From DASXRA01 sp963737425 (GTDB lineage Bacteria > Actinomycetota > Actinomycetes > Mycobacteriales > Jatrophihabitantaceae), in contig CAVTSX010000008.1 in NCBI GenBank assembly GCA_963737425.1, positions 434,001-498,000 of the forward strand: a stretch of 64,000 nt of DNA. Direction: 5' to 3'. The notes below the pieces were generated by a model. That model was not told where the DNA came from and ran no database searches. It saw nothing but the letters and a program-made list of their open reading frames with translations. The position numbers and the translations under genes are program-made. Shown in pieces: positions 7,667 through 19,174 of this stretch (the first letter of the stretch is position 1; every line of letters begins with the position of its first letter).

Positions 7667-9433
7667 AAGTCCCGTCCCATATGGCTCGAGAACCTTTGTC
7701 GGGTCGTCTGTGCGGTGAATAGTCACTGGCAGGTGGCCCAGCGGTTGGCCGCCGAAGAGCACCGCAACCAGAGCGTCGAGTGTGTCCGGCTGGTAGCCAT
7801 ACGCTGCGACGTATGTTGCGGCTGAGTCGAAATGCGCGAGGTCGTACGGCCCGCCGAGCGACACCACCGTTACCGGCTTCCCGGTGTCGAGAAGTGCATG
7901 GACCAATGCCTGTTGCCCGGCATCGCCCCATGCATTGTCCGTCGTGACGACGACCTCGTCGCTCGCATTCGCCGCCGCCACCGCACTCGCGATTGCTGCG
8001 GCGTTCGGATTCGAACCCGTGTAGACGCGCTGGGTCGTCACCCCGTGGGTCGCGATTGACGTGGCGAGCGTCTGGGTGGTTCCTGCACCCCACCCGGTGA
8101 CCAGCAGGTGGCTGCCCGTGCCTTCGGCGAGAGGCAGCGTCCCTGCCTGATTGCGCACGAGTGTGATCGAGTCGGTAGCAGCCTTTGCCGCAATGGCATT
8201 CTGCTGCGGCGTCCCGACTCGGGATGCGGCCTGCGACGCGTCGACCTGGGAGTTCTGCATCAGGCCGAGGCGGGTCTTGAGGCTCAGGATGCGCGTCACC
8301 GACTGGTCGATCCGCGCCTCGGTGATGCGGCCCGAATGCACCGCGGCGAGCACTGCATTCTCGGCGTCTGCGAGGTTGGCCGGCATGAGTAGCTGGTCGT
8401 CGCCCGCCTCGACGGCCTCAACCGCTCGTTCGGCCGGGTCGACGTTCTGCAATGCGGCGGCGCTGAGCGCATCGGTGACGACGACGCCGTCGTAGTGCAG
8501 CGTCCCGCGCAGCAGGCCGGTGACGATCGGGTTCGACAGGCTGGCCGGCGCGCCGGACGGATCGAGCGAGGGCGCCACGATGTGCGCTGCCATGATCTCG
8601 TCGACACCCGCGGCAATCGCCGCTCGGAACGGCTGAAGGTCGTTCGCCTCGAACTGCGCGCGGGTCTCGTCGGTGACAGCGATGCCATTGTCTGTGTTGA
8701 TGCTCGTGCTGCCGAGGCCGGGGAAGTGCTTGGCGGTGGCGCCGATTCCGGCCGACTCGTAGCCGAGCACGGATGCCGCCGCCATGGCCGCGACAGGGCC
8801 GGCACGGTCGCCGAACGACCGTGGCCCGTCCGCGGCATTGGCCGAATTCGTATTCGTGTCGACCACGGGCGCATCGTCGATGTCGATGCCGAGCGCTTTT
8901 AGTTGCTGACCGGTCGCATGCGACATCGCGAACGAATCAACGGGCGAGAAAGTCGCGCCGATCGCCATGTTGCCCGGCGCTACCGCGACGGGCGCGCCGA
9001 TCCGGGTGACGTTGCCGCCCTCCTGATCGGTGCTGATCAGCAGCGGAGCGCCTCCACCGTTGGTTGTCGCCGCCTGTAGGCCATTCGACAGCGTTGCGAT
9101 CTGGGTCGGATTAGCGAGATTGCCACTCCAGGCGAAGTAGATGACGCCGCCGAGGTGATAGCGATCGACGATCTGCGCGCCGTTGTCGACGCCGTATAAG
9201 GCTTGATTCTGCGTCGTGTAGGCGGGATCGGTCGTCGTCGCCGTGTCGCCATAGACGTAGGTGACGAACAGTTGCCCGACCTTCTGCTCGAGGCTCATGG
9301 CGTCGACGAGCTTGCGAATCGCGGCATTCGAATCCGCCTTCGGCGCGGCTGCACCGGCGGTGGTGGCTGTGCTTGTCGCTGACGCGACGACGACCAGCCC
9401 GATTGCGGCGGCGGTTAGCTGACGGATTCGCAT
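7649..9433 (-). CDS. Secreted family 3 glycoside hydrolase (beta-N-acetylhexosaminidase, NagZ-like)
   Basis: 594 residues with an N-terminal Sec signal peptide (MRIRQLTAAAIGLVVVASATSTATTAGAAA, cleavage near AGA-AA). The GH3 N-terminal barrel starts at LVDAMSLEQKVGQLFV and includes LISTDQEGGNVTRIG, the substrate-binding KHFPGLGSTSINTDNGI loop and the predicted nucleophile Asp in VVTDALSAAAL. A GH3 C-terminal alpha/beta sandwich follows (about 400-590), as in extracellular Lpq-type NagZ enzymes of actinobacteria. It probably removes N-acetylglucosamine from peptidoglycan fragments outside the membrane. It is a single gene, convergent with lsr2 and divergent from panD, and its stop codon is inside the hairpin at 7630-7666. 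Confidence 0.93.
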   Translation of the reverse strand: MRIRQLTAAAIGLVVVASATSTATTAGAAAPKADSNAAIRKLVDAMSLEQKVGQLFVTYVYGDTATTTDPAYTTQNQALYGVDNGAQIVDRYHLGGVIYFAWSGNLANPTQIATLSNGLQAATTNGGGAPLLISTDQEGGNVTRIGAPVAVAPGNMAIGATFSPVDSFAMSHATGQQLKALGIDIDDAPVVDTNTNSANAADGPRSFGDRAGPVAAMAAASVLGYESAGIGATAKHFPGLGSTSINTDNGIAVTDETRAQFEANDLQPFRAAIAAGVDEIMAAHIVAPSLDPSGAPASLSNPIVTGLLRGTLHYDGVVVTDALSAAALQNVDPAERAVEAVEAGDDQLLMPANLADAENAVLAAVHSGRITEARIDQSVTRILSLKTRLGLMQNSQVDASQAASRVGTPQQNAIAAKAATDSITLVRNQAGTLPLAEGTGSHLLVTGWGAGTTQTLATSIATHGVTTQRVYTGSNPNAAAIASAVAAANASDEVVVTTDNAWGDAGQQALVHALLDTGKPVTVVSLGGPYDLAHFDSAATYVAAYGYQPDTLDALVAVLFGGQPLGHLPVTIHRTDDPTKVLEPYGTGLGYPRR

Positions 9434-9619
9434 TGGACGTCTCCTCGCACACTGGGCGGAAGCATTCTGAAGGCGACCTTAGGTGTTAATCAGTGATTGG
9501 TCTAGACAAACAACCGAAACAACGGATATGCCGTCAGCGGTCAGATGTCGGCGCGCGCACGTCCGATGAGACGAATCTCCCATAGCTGGCGCGCGCGGCG
9601 CCGACCTACGCTCAGCGGC

Positions 9620-10015
9620 GTGTATCGCACCATGCTCAAGAGCAAGATCCATCGGGCCACGGTGACGCAGGCCGACCTGCATTACGTCGGGTCGATAACC
9701 CTCGACGCAGATCTCATGGATGCAGCTGACCTGTTGCCCGGCGAGCAGGTCGCGGTAGTCGACGTGACCAATGGCGCGCGCCTGGAAACCTATGTCATCG
9801 AGGGCGAAAGGGGATCCGGCGTCATCGGGATCAACGGGGCCGCCGCGCATCTGGTCCAAACCGGCGACCTGATCATCGTCATCAGCTACGCGGCGGTGCC
9901 AGACCCGGAGGCGAAGGCCTACGCACCCAAGGTCGTCTTCGTCGACGAGGCGAACCGAATCGTCCATCGCGGCGGCGACCCCGCGCATCCATCCGTGCTG
10001 CCGTCCGCGCGCTGA
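9620..10015 (+). CDS. panD: Aspartate 1-decarboxylase
   Basis: A GTG start at 9620 gives (M)YRTMLKSKIHRATVTQADLHYVGS. This reproduces the mycobacterial PanD N-terminus and puts the self-cleavage site at G24-S25; an ATG at 9632 would shorten the conserved start, and the 9545 start adds unrelated residues. 131 residues. The proenzyme cleaves itself at GS to create the pyruvoyl cofactor and makes beta-alanine for pantothenate and CoA. The barrel motifs RGSGVIGINGAAAHL and VKTGD-like VQTGDLIIVISYA are intact. No panC or panB neighbours it, unlike M. tuberculosis where panC-panD are adjacent. Confidence 0.95.
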   Translation: MYRTMLKSKIHRATVTQADLHYVGSITLDADLMDAADLLPGEQVAVVDVTNGARLETYVIEGERGSGVIGINGAAAHLVQTGDLIIVISYAAVPDPEAKAYAPKVVFVDEANRIVHRGGDPAHPSVLPSAR

Positions 10016-10115
10016 CTATCGCGAGGGCCTGCCGCGCGTCCGATCTGCTGAATGTCTGAGAAGTCGCCCCGGCCTTCGGCCGCCCGGACGGCCCCGGATA
10101 TCGGCGATGCGAGTC

Positions 10116-10132
10116 GTTCGCTGTCAGCGGAC
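10116..10132 (+). promoter_or_regulatory. Candidate ClgR operator upstream of clpC
   Basis: GTTCGCTGTCAGCGGAC is an imperfect inverted repeat that fits the actinobacterial ClgR box pattern (CGCYN3RGCG core with GTTCGC flank) except at the central base. It lies 259 bp upstream of the clpC start in a 375-bp gene-free gap (10016-10390). ClgR is known to activate clp genes in Streptomyces, Corynebacterium and Mycobacterium; binding here is inferred. Confidence 0.4.
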
Positions 10133-10390
10133 GTTACCCGGGCATCACAGGCCCCTCTTGCTCGTTGAGCCCGTATGCGCCACCGTCTTCGCGCCGGGTG
10201 GCGTATGAACAAGGACGATCTCGTGTTCGATCCGCGACCTCGGCTGTAACACAGCGGCAGTAGAGTCGAGCAAGCAAGCTGCTGTGTACCTGTCACGATG
10301 GGGTGACGGGGCGTGGCGGAAAGAGCACTGAACCGACCGTCTGTCGCACGCTGTGACTCACTGATTCACTAGGCGCGGAAGGAGCTGTCA

Positions 10391-12898
<2,508 letters not shown>

Positions 12899-12943
12899 CG
12901 CAAGGCGGGTCCGCACGGCGCGGACATCATCGGCAACGCGCAG

Positions 12944-12979
12944 AGGGGCCGCCCTCCCGAATCGGGAGGCGGCCCCTTT
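12944..12979. terminator. Strong rho-independent-type terminator after clpC
   Basis: Arms 12944-12960 and 12962-12977 pair over 16 bp with one bulged C (AGGGGCCGCC...GGCGGCCCCT and TCCCGA/TCGGGA at the tip), followed by TTT. It is 46 bp after the clpC stop. Confidence 0.85.
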
Positions 12980-13041
12980 GCCATGCCTGCCGGTCCTAAA
13001 CCGGGTGCGTGCCTCGGTGTGCGCCGCGGTCGCCAGCGCAT

Positions 13042-13104
13042 TTGATCATCTCTGTCGTGGCCGCCAAGACGAGCCAAGACGAGCATGTACGCAGAGATGA
13101 TCAA
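13042..13104. repeat. Inverted repeat, TTGATCRTCTCTG family, copy 1
   Basis: Perfect 13-bp arms TTGATCATCTCTG (13042-13054) and CAGAGATGATCAA (13092-13104). The loop contains a tandem CCAAGACGAG repeat. The right arm overlaps the stop codon of mutY. A related copy is at 18190-18249. It could serve as a bidirectional terminator. Confidence 0.7.
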
Positions 13105-14015
13105 GGAAACGCCGTCCCGGGCAGGACGAAGCGGCCGTCGGGCAGCGGATCGATCAGGCCGTCGACGATCAGGGAATCGAGCGCGCGCTCGCGCTGAGCG
13201 GCGGCTGGCCACACAACGTCGAGCGCGGCGCGGTCAACCGGCCCGGACGATGCACGCAGCACGTCCAGCAACAGGCCGCGCACCTGGCGATCGGTTCCGG
13301 CGAAGCGCTGCGGGCGCGCCCGCGGACCGTTATATGCGGGCGAGCCGGCGCGCCGCCAGGCACACGATTCCCGCACCGGGCAGTCGGCGCAGCGGGGCGA
13401 ACGTGCCGTGCACACCAGCGCGCCGAGTTCCATCAGGGCCACGCTGACGCGAGCCGCCTGCCGCGGCTTGGCCGGCAGCAACGCGGCTACCGCATCGTGG
13501 TCGCGCGCAGCGGAGGGCGGCCCCGCCTCGGCATTGCCGGCGACGAGCCGTGCCACCACGCGGCGCACGTTCGTGTCGACGACCGGCTCGCGCCGCCCGA
13601 ACGCGAATGCCGCGACGGCGCGTGCGGTGTATGCGCCCACTCCAGGAAGGCCGAGCAACGTGGCGACGTCCGCGGGCACCTGGCCGGCGAAGCGTTCCAC
13701 GAGCACGCCGGCGCAGTCATGCAGGCGCAGCGCCCGGCGCGGATAGCCGAGCTTCCCCCACATCCGGACGGCGTCGCCCGGCATGGCTGCCGCGAGGGCC
13801 GCCGGCGAAGGCCACCGAGCCAGCCATGCGTCATAGGCGGGCAGCACTCGGGTGACCGGCGTCTGCTGCAGCATCACCTCGCTGACGAGCACCGCCCACG
13901 GCGTTGCATCTGGGGAGCGCCATGGCAGGTCACGTGCCGCCGCGTCGTACCAGTCGAGCAGCGTCGACGTGAGATCCATCGCCCGAGTCTTCGTCAACGC
14001 GCCGGGCATTGCCAC
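13101..14015 (-). CDS. mutY: A/G-specific adenine glycosylase MutY
   Basis: 304 residues (an internal ATG at 13979 gives 292). The HhH-GPD fold is clear: catalytic Glu in SEVMLQQTPV (E46), hairpin LPGVGAYTA (123-131), catalytic Asp in VVDTNVRR (D147), and a 4Fe-4S cluster with C202, C209, C212 and C218 in C-X6-C-X2-C-X5-C spacing. It removes adenine mispaired with 8-oxoguanine. The C-terminal MutT-like recognition domain is short, as in mycobacterial MutY (about 300 aa). It neighbours disA and radA as in M. tuberculosis (Rv3589-Rv3585 region), although no carbonic anhydrase lies between. Confidence 0.95.
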   Translation of the reverse strand: MAMPGALTKTRAMDLTSTLLDWYDAAARDLPWRSPDATPWAVLVSEVMLQQTPVTRVLPAYDAWLARWPSPAALAAAMPGDAVRMWGKLGYPRRALRLHDCAGVLVERFAGQVPADVATLLGLPGVGAYTARAVAAFAFGRREPVVDTNVRRVVARLVAGNAEAGPPSAARDHDAVAALLPAKPRQAARVSVALMELGALVCTARSPRCADCPVRESCAWRRAGSPAYNGPRARPQRFAGTDRQVRGLLLDVLRASSGPVDRAALDVVWPAAAQRERALDSLIVDGLIDPLPDGRFVLPGTAFP

Positions 14016-14036
14016 GTCGGATAGCGTGTCGCGACG

Positions 14037-14639
14037 ATGCTGCGCCCGACTGGTTCCCTGCCCGCTGCCATTTACTGGCGTCGGCGGTTGCTGATCGCTG
14101 CCGCAGTCCTGCTTGCTGGCTTGACCGTCTATGTCTTGTTCCTCTCCGGCGGTGATAAGCAGAAGCCATCAGGCCAGGGCCCGCCTGGCCATGGCGTGAC
14201 ATCGAAGTCGCCCGGGTCGACGCGCGCGTCGACGCCGAGCGTTGCGCCGGTCAGTTGCGTCCCGTCGGTGCTCAGGGTTCAGGGCGTGACGCAGGCATCC
14301 CGCTACCGGGTCGGACAGCAGCCCGAGCTCGAGATTCAGGTGACGAATACCGGGCAGCGGCCGTGCACCACCAACCTGTCCGACAGCCAGATCGAGCTGC
14401 TCGTCTACAACGGCGAGTCGCGCGTGTGGGGGAGTCACGACTGCCAGGTCAAGCCGGGAACCAGCCCGGTCACCCTGATGGCCGGCAAGCAGGTGCGCCG
14501 TTCGATCGTGTGGACTGGGCTGTCGTCGCAGCCAAGGTGCACGGGCAATCGGCAGCGCGTCGGCGTGGGGGTGTACACGTTGAAGGTGCGTCTGGGCGGG
14601 TTCGACGGCATACCAAAGACGTTCAAGATCACGCCGTGA
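14037..14639 (+). CDS. Membrane-anchored actinobacterial protein between mutY and disA (Rv3587c-like position)
   Basis: 200 residues, starting 21 bp from divergent mutY. A single transmembrane segment (about residues 18-37, LLIAAAVLLAGLTVYVLFL) follows a basic N-terminus. Then comes a low-complexity Gly/Pro/Ser linker (about 40-70) and an extracytoplasmic beta-rich domain with four cysteines (PVSC, RPCTTN, HDCQVK, PRCTGN) likely to form two disulfides. M. tuberculosis Rv3587c occupies the same position and has the same architecture. Function unknown; an envelope role is likely. Confidence 0.75.
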   Translation: MLRPTGSLPAAIYWRRRLLIAAAVLLAGLTVYVLFLSGGDKQKPSGQGPPGHGVTSKSPGSTRASTPSVAPVSCVPSVLRVQGVTQASRYRVGQQPELEIQVTNTGQRPCTTNLSDSQIELLVYNGESRVWGSHDCQVKPGTSPVTLMAGKQVRRSIVWTGLSSQPRCTGNRQRVGVGVYTLKVRLGGFDGIPKTFKITP

Positions 14640-14676
14640 CGCCGGTAGCACCCGTCCGCTCGAACGACGGTGCAGG

Positions 14677-15756
14677 TCAGGGGTAGCGGTCGATGATCGA
14701 CGCATCGGCCAGGCGCGAGATCGCCTCGCGAACACCGCGGGCACGTGCTTCGCCGACGCCCTCGACAGCCTGCAGATCCTCCACGGTGGCAGCCAGTAGT
14801 TTCTGCAGGCCGTCGAAGTGCTCTACCACGTGGTCAAGGATGCTGCCCGGCAGGCGCGGTACCCGAGCCAGCAGCCGGTACCCGCGCGGGCTGGCGACGC
14901 CGTCTAGCGACTCGGTCCCTCCGGCGAAGCCCATCGCCTTGGCCACGAGCCCGAGGTCGAGCAGGTCGGTGGCCGACAGGTTTGCGAGTTCGGTGCGCAC
15001 CTGTTCCGAGGTGCGCCCACTGCGCCCACCCGGCAGGTAGTCGCGTGCGATCAGGTCGCGGTCGGCGTCGACGCCCGCCATCAGCTCTTCGAGTTGCAAA
15101 GCGAGCAGCCGGCCATCGGTGCCCAGCTCGACGACATAGCCGGTGATTTCGTCGGCGATGCGCCGCACCATTTCGAGACGCTGGGACACCATTGCGGCGT
15201 CGCGCACGGTGACGAGATCTTCGATCTCCAGCGCAGACAGGGTGTTGGACACCTCGTCCAGCCGTGCCTTGTAGCGCTCGAGCGTCGCGATGGCCTGGTT
15301 GGCGCGGCCGAGCAGTTCGCCGCTGCTCTCCAGGACGTAGCGCCGGTTGCCGACGTAGAGGCCGATGATGCGCATGGACTGCGATACCGAGATGACCGGG
15401 TAGCCGGTCTGGATCGCGACCCGCTGGGCGGTGCGGTGGCGGGTGCCGGACTCGTCGGTGTCTATCGCCGGATCGGGCATGAGGTGGGTTGCCGCGCGCA
15501 GGATGCGCGTGCCGTCCGAGGACAGCACGACGGCGCCGTCCATCTTCGCCAGTTCGCGCAGGCGGGTTGCCGAGGACTCGACGTCCAGCGGGAAGCCGCC
15601 GGTACACAGCGAGTCGACGGTGGTGTCGAATCCGATGACGAGCAGCGCTCCGGTGTTGCCGCGCAGGACGCGCTCGAGCCCGTCACGCAACCAGGTGCCA
15701 GGCGCTACCGTCGCGAGGACGACTCGCAGAGCGTCATCCCTCTCGCTGGTTGGCAC
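14677..15756 (-). CDS. disA: DNA integrity scanning diadenylate cyclase DisA
   Basis: The frame is open to 16545 through the radA region; the GTG at 15756 starts the family N-terminus (PTSERDDALRVVLATVAPGTWLRDGLERVLR) and gives 359 residues, the usual DisA length. The DAC domain has DGA at 73-75 and RHRTA at 106-110, the catalytic motifs that make cyclic di-AMP from two ATP. A helical spine and a C-terminal helix-hairpin-helix DNA-binding domain (VEDLQAVEGVGEARARGVREAISRL) follow. DisA scans DNA for branched structures and interacts functionally with RadA, encoded 85 bp upstream on the same strand. Confidence 0.97.
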   Translation of the reverse strand: MPTSERDDALRVVLATVAPGTWLRDGLERVLRGNTGALLVIGFDTTVDSLCTGGFPLDVESSATRLRELAKMDGAVVLSSDGTRILRAATHLMPDPAIDTDESGTRHRTAQRVAIQTGYPVISVSQSMRIIGLYVGNRRYVLESSGELLGRANQAIATLERYKARLDEVSNTLSALEIEDLVTVRDAAMVSQRLEMVRRIADEITGYVVELGTDGRLLALQLEELMAGVDADRDLIARDYLPGGRSGRTSEQVRTELANLSATDLLDLGLVAKAMGFAGGTESLDGVASPRGYRLLARVPRLPGSILDHVVEHFDGLQKLLAATVEDLQAVEGVGEARARGVREAISRLADASIIDRYP

Positions 15757-15841
15757 ACCGGCTCCCCACTGTCGACCCCGATCCGGGTGGCATCGCGAAC
15801 AGTCTAGGTCGGCACGAGACCGAATATGCGCAGGCGGGCAC

Positions 15842-17299
15842 TCAGTCAGTCGGAGCCCGGCCGCCCTGGATGGTGCGCAGCGCCGGGCGGCGGGCCTCGC
15901 CGACCCGGTTTCGCAGGTGGGCGATGCTCGCCAGAGCCTGCGAAAGGGTGGCGACCGGCAGGATTTCGATGCCATGGGCCGGCATCGGTCGCGGGGGATC
16001 GGCGCTGTGCCCGACCGGCACCAGCGCGACCGTGAAACCGAGCCGTGCGGCCTCGGCGACGCGCCGTTCGAGCCCGGCGACCCGCCGCACGTCGCCCGAT
16101 AGAGACACCTCACCGATCGCGCACAGTGTCTGCGGAAGCGCGAGGTCGCGTGCCGCGGATGCCAGGGCCAGGGCGATGGCCAGGTCGCAGGCCGGCTCGC
16201 TCGCCCGCAAGCCACCGACCGTCGCGGCGTACACCTCATGATCGCCGAGGCCGATGCCGCCGTGCCGGGCCAGAATCGCCAGCAGCATCGCGACGCGTCC
16301 CGAGTCGAGGTCGGTGACCGATCGGCGCGGCGTGCCGCCCATAGCTGAACGTGCGACCAGCGCCTGCACCTCGGTGACGAGAGGCCGCTTGCCCTCGATG
16401 CAGACGGTGACGCAGGTGCCAGCCACGGCAGTGGAGCGTTCGGACAGGAACAGCCCGGACGGATCGGCCAGCCCGACGATGCCGTCTTCGCCCATCTCGA
16501 AGCAGCCGATCTCGTCCGCGGCGCCGTACCGGTTCTTCGTCGCACGGATCAGCCGCAGCGACGATTGCTGGTCGCCCTCGAAGTGCAGCACGACGTCGAC
16601 GAGGTGCTCGAGCACGCGGGGCCCGGCGATCGAGCCGTCCTTGGTGACGTGCCCGACGATGACGGTGGCGATGCCGCGCTCCTTCGCGACCGCGATCAGC
16701 GCCGCGGCAACCGCCCGGATCTGCGGGACCCCGCCGGTTGCGCTGTCGACGGCATCGGTCGAGATGGTCTGCACCGAGTCGACGACAAGCAGGCCGGGCG
16801 CCACAACGTCGACGTGCGTGAGCAGGGCGCCGAGGTCGTTCTCGGCGGCGAGATAGAGCGACGGATGCACCGCACCGATCCGTTCGGCGCGCAGCCGAAC
16901 CTGTGCCGGGGACTCTTCGCCGGTGACGATGAGCGCGGGCTGCCCGCGGCCGGCGAAGCGATGCGCGACATCGAGCAGGAGGGTCGACTTGCCGACACCG
17001 GGTTCGCCGGCGAGCAGGACGACCGAGCCTGGTACCAACCCGCCGCCCAGGACGCGGTCGAGCTCGGCGACCCCGGTGGGGCGCGCCTGCGCCACGTCTG
17101 GGTCAAGTTCCGCGATCGGGCGAGCGGGCTGCACGACGGGAGCCGGCCGGATCGCCCGTGACCGCGACGCCGATCCGGTCTCAGACACGGTTCCCCACGC
17201 CTGGCACTCGGGACAGCGGCCCACCCAGCGCAGCGAGGTCGCGCCGCATTCCTCGCAGCGGAAGGACGCGGCTCGACGCGCGGCACTCGGCTTCGTCAC
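15842..17299 (-). CDS. radA: DNA repair protein RadA (Sms)
   Basis: The GTG at 17299 begins TKPSAARRAASFRCEECG, so residues encoded upstream (to 17398) are excluded. 485 residues: a four-cysteine zinc finger (C15, C18, C29, C32), RecA-like core with Walker A GEPGVGKST (98-106), the RadA-specific KNRYG motif, and a C-terminal Lon-protease-like domain (PRRSVTDLDSGRVAMLLAILARHGGIGLGDHEVYAATVGGLR). RadA processes branched recombination intermediates as a hexameric helicase. radA-disA form a minus-strand operon, matching the conserved pair in many Gram-positives. Confidence 0.97.
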   Translation of the reverse strand: MTKPSAARRAASFRCEECGATSLRWVGRCPECQAWGTVSETGSASRSRAIRPAPVVQPARPIAELDPDVAQARPTGVAELDRVLGGGLVPGSVVLLAGEPGVGKSTLLLDVAHRFAGRGQPALIVTGEESPAQVRLRAERIGAVHPSLYLAAENDLGALLTHVDVVAPGLLVVDSVQTISTDAVDSATGGVPQIRAVAAALIAVAKERGIATVIVGHVTKDGSIAGPRVLEHLVDVVLHFEGDQQSSLRLIRATKNRYGAADEIGCFEMGEDGIVGLADPSGLFLSERSTAVAGTCVTVCIEGKRPLVTEVQALVARSAMGGTPRRSVTDLDSGRVAMLLAILARHGGIGLGDHEVYAATVGGLRASEPACDLAIALALASAARDLALPQTLCAIGEVSLSGDVRRVAGLERRVAEAARLGFTVALVPVGHSADPPRPMPAHGIEILPVATLSQALASIAHLRNRVGEARRPALRTIQGGRAPTD

Positions 17300-17360
17300 G
17301 CACACACCGTATGGACGACCGCCGACAAATTCGGCGACATTCGGCGCGCGTCGAGGAACC

Positions 17361-18061
17361 TCACCACGGCAACCGCCTGCCGTCGCGGAAGAAACCACCA
17401 GTCGGGCCGTCGTCGGCCAGCGTCACACCCCATACGACGGATGCGGCGCCGGCCGACACCGGCCGCCCGGCATGGCCGCCCATGTCAGTCGCTGTCCAGC
17501 CGGGGCAAATCGCGTTGACCCCCGAATACCGGTCGAGCGCAGTTCGGCGGCGAGCGTGCACGTCAGAGCGTTCAAGGCGGCCTTGCTGACTCGGTAGGCG
17601 GGAGTTCCAGCGCCCATCGACGCGAGCGAGCCGCCCTCGCTCGACACGTTGACGATGCGCCCGCTCGCCGCCAGGCGGAGCAGCGGCAGCAGGGCGAGTG
17701 TCGTGCGCCAGGCACCGAGGAGATTCGTCTGCAAGGCTTCGTCGATGACGTCCAGATCCGCGCTCTCGGCCCGGGCGCTGGTGTCGTAAAGAATGGCGGC
17801 GTTGTTGACCAGCGCGTCGCAGCGGCCGAACCGGTCGGCCACCCACGCCGCTGCTGCCCGGACGCTGCGGTCGTCGCATACGTCGAGCTGGCACGGGAAG
17901 ACGCTCGCGTCGCCGAGCTGCGCGGCCGCCCGTTGGCCCTTGCGCTCGTCGCGCGAGCCCAGCACGACCGTGTACCCCAAACCGCCCAGCTGGCGGCACA
18001 CCTCGAGGCCGATGCCGCGGTTCGCGCCGGTCACCACGGCGACGGGTCGCGTCTGGCTCAT
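17361..18061 (-). pseudogene. Short-chain dehydrogenase/reductase, frameshifted near the C-terminus
   Basis: From the ATG at 18061 the protein reads as a carbonyl-reductase-like SDR: NADP-binding TGANRGIG, DVCD, NNAA, and the catalytic Ser-Tyr-Lys set (NVSSEGGSLASMG.GTPAYRVSKAAL). The frame is then lost at a run of five C on the plus strand (17519-17523). In the next frame the expected continuation appears (VNAICPGWTATDMGG...GGFFRDGRRLPW) and ends with a TGA at 17361. A single-base gain or loss in the homopolymer restores about 230 residues. It may be a true mutation or a sequencing error. It lies 61 bp upstream of radA on the same strand. Confidence 0.8.
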
Positions 18062-18189
18062 CGGCCAATTCTTGACCAGAACGGTTTGGGCGCGCTCCTG
18101 TGGCCCGGGCCGTCGGTCGTGCGCTACTGGCCGCGGGCCGACTGGGCGACGGTCGGTGTTGCCCGTCGCATCCGCGGTGCCGAGCGATC

Positions 18190-18249
18190 GTCTTGATCGT
18201 CTCTGCCGAGCGGGCCACCGATCGCGGCTGCAGCAGAGATGATCAAGAC
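18190..18249. repeat. Inverted repeat, TTGATCRTCTCTG family, copy 2
   Basis: 17-bp arms GTCTTGATCGTCTCTGC (18190-18206) and GCAGAGATGATCAAGAC (18233-18249) with one mismatch and a 26-nt GC-rich loop. It lies between two minus-strand genes, downstream of the lipoprotein stop, and shares its arm core with the repeat at 13042. Confidence 0.7.
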
Positions 18250-18288
18250 AGTGGAGTCAGTACGGCCGTCCACGGCGGGTCAATACGA

Positions 18289-18984
18289 CTAGCCAGCGGC
18301 GGTTGGCGATATGTCCATGGTTGGCGTGCTCGATGGGCCAGTCGTCAGATGGACCGCAACGGTGAACGTCACCGATCCGGCTATTGCGAACTGGAACGTG
18401 ATGGGAAACGTCTCGGCCGGGAAGAGCCGGCTGGCCAACCCGTGCAGCTGGATCTGCGGAAGGTCCGGGGTATAGCCGATCGAGGTCGCACGGCCGACCG
18501 GCAGGTTGATCGACGGGATCGTGGCGGCGGCGGGCGGGCTCGACGCCCCCGGCGTCGACGCCGTCTCGGTCGGTAGTGCCGTGTCGCTCGAGGCGGGCGG
18601 GCTGGACGAGTCGGTCCCGCTGGCTGACTCGGACTGAGTTGCCCCGGGAGTCACCGGATTGGGGGAGCTGGCGAACAACAGGACCTGGCTGGCCTGGATC
18701 GTGCTGACCCCGATGAGCTTGTCGTCGATCTTTCCGCCGTTGACGATGACGAGTTGCATGGGGGCGTCGCCGTTGACCGGGAAGCTGCCGTTCGGGGGCG
18801 CGGCGACCGTGACCGCGCGCAGCGCGATCGGCCCTGCGTTCGCCGACACGCCGTCGACAACAGGAACTTCCGCGGCCGTCTGGGCTCGCTGCCCGGCCGC
18901 GCATCCGGTGAGCGTCAGCGCGGCAACCGCGAGGGCGCCGATGCCGATGCCGATGCGGCGGGTGCTACCCGGCGCTGCGTTCAC
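18289..18984 (-). CDS. Secreted lipoprotein divergent from carD (LpqE-like position)
   Basis: 231 residues. A lipoprotein signal peptide ends in the lipobox LTGC (Cys about residue 28), so the mature protein is anchored to the outer face of the membrane. The mature part begins with a beta-rich domain (ISLRAVTVAAPPNGSFPVNGDAPMQLVIVNGG-like), is interrupted by a Ser/Pro/Thr/Ala-rich low-complexity segment (about 110-155), and ends with another beta segment. M. tuberculosis lpqE (Rv3584) sits at the same place between radA and carD and has this layout, distantly related to PCuAC-type copper chaperones. The ligand is not evident from sequence. Confidence 0.8.
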   Translation of the reverse strand: MNAAPGSTRRIGIGIGALAVAALTLTGCAAGQRAQTAAEVPVVDGVSANAGPIALRAVTVAAPPNGSFPVNGDAPMQLVIVNGGKIDDKLIGVSTIQASQVLLFASSPNPVTPGATQSESASGTDSSSPPASSDTALPTETASTPGASSPPAAATIPSINLPVGRATSIGYTPDLPQIQLHGLASRLFPAETFPITFQFAIAGSVTFTVAVHLTTGPSSTPTMDISPTAAG

Positions 18985-19174
18985 GACGTCTCCTTCTCGG
19001 CGCTGTCGCTGCGGTATGTGCTGCGGTATGTCTCGTCGACAGCGACCGCCGACAGCCTAGCGAGCGGCCGAGTCGCCTCTGCGAGCGGCCGACGAGACGC
19101 CGACTAGCCGCCGAAGAGGAGGCTCGAACATCCGGTTGCGTAGCGTATCGGCGGAGAAAGCGCCATGGGGCAAA

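Noticed and set aside
14677..16545. One 622-residue protein covering disA and upstream
   Set aside because: The N-terminal half is antisense-frame translation of radA; DisA homology starts at the GTG 15756.
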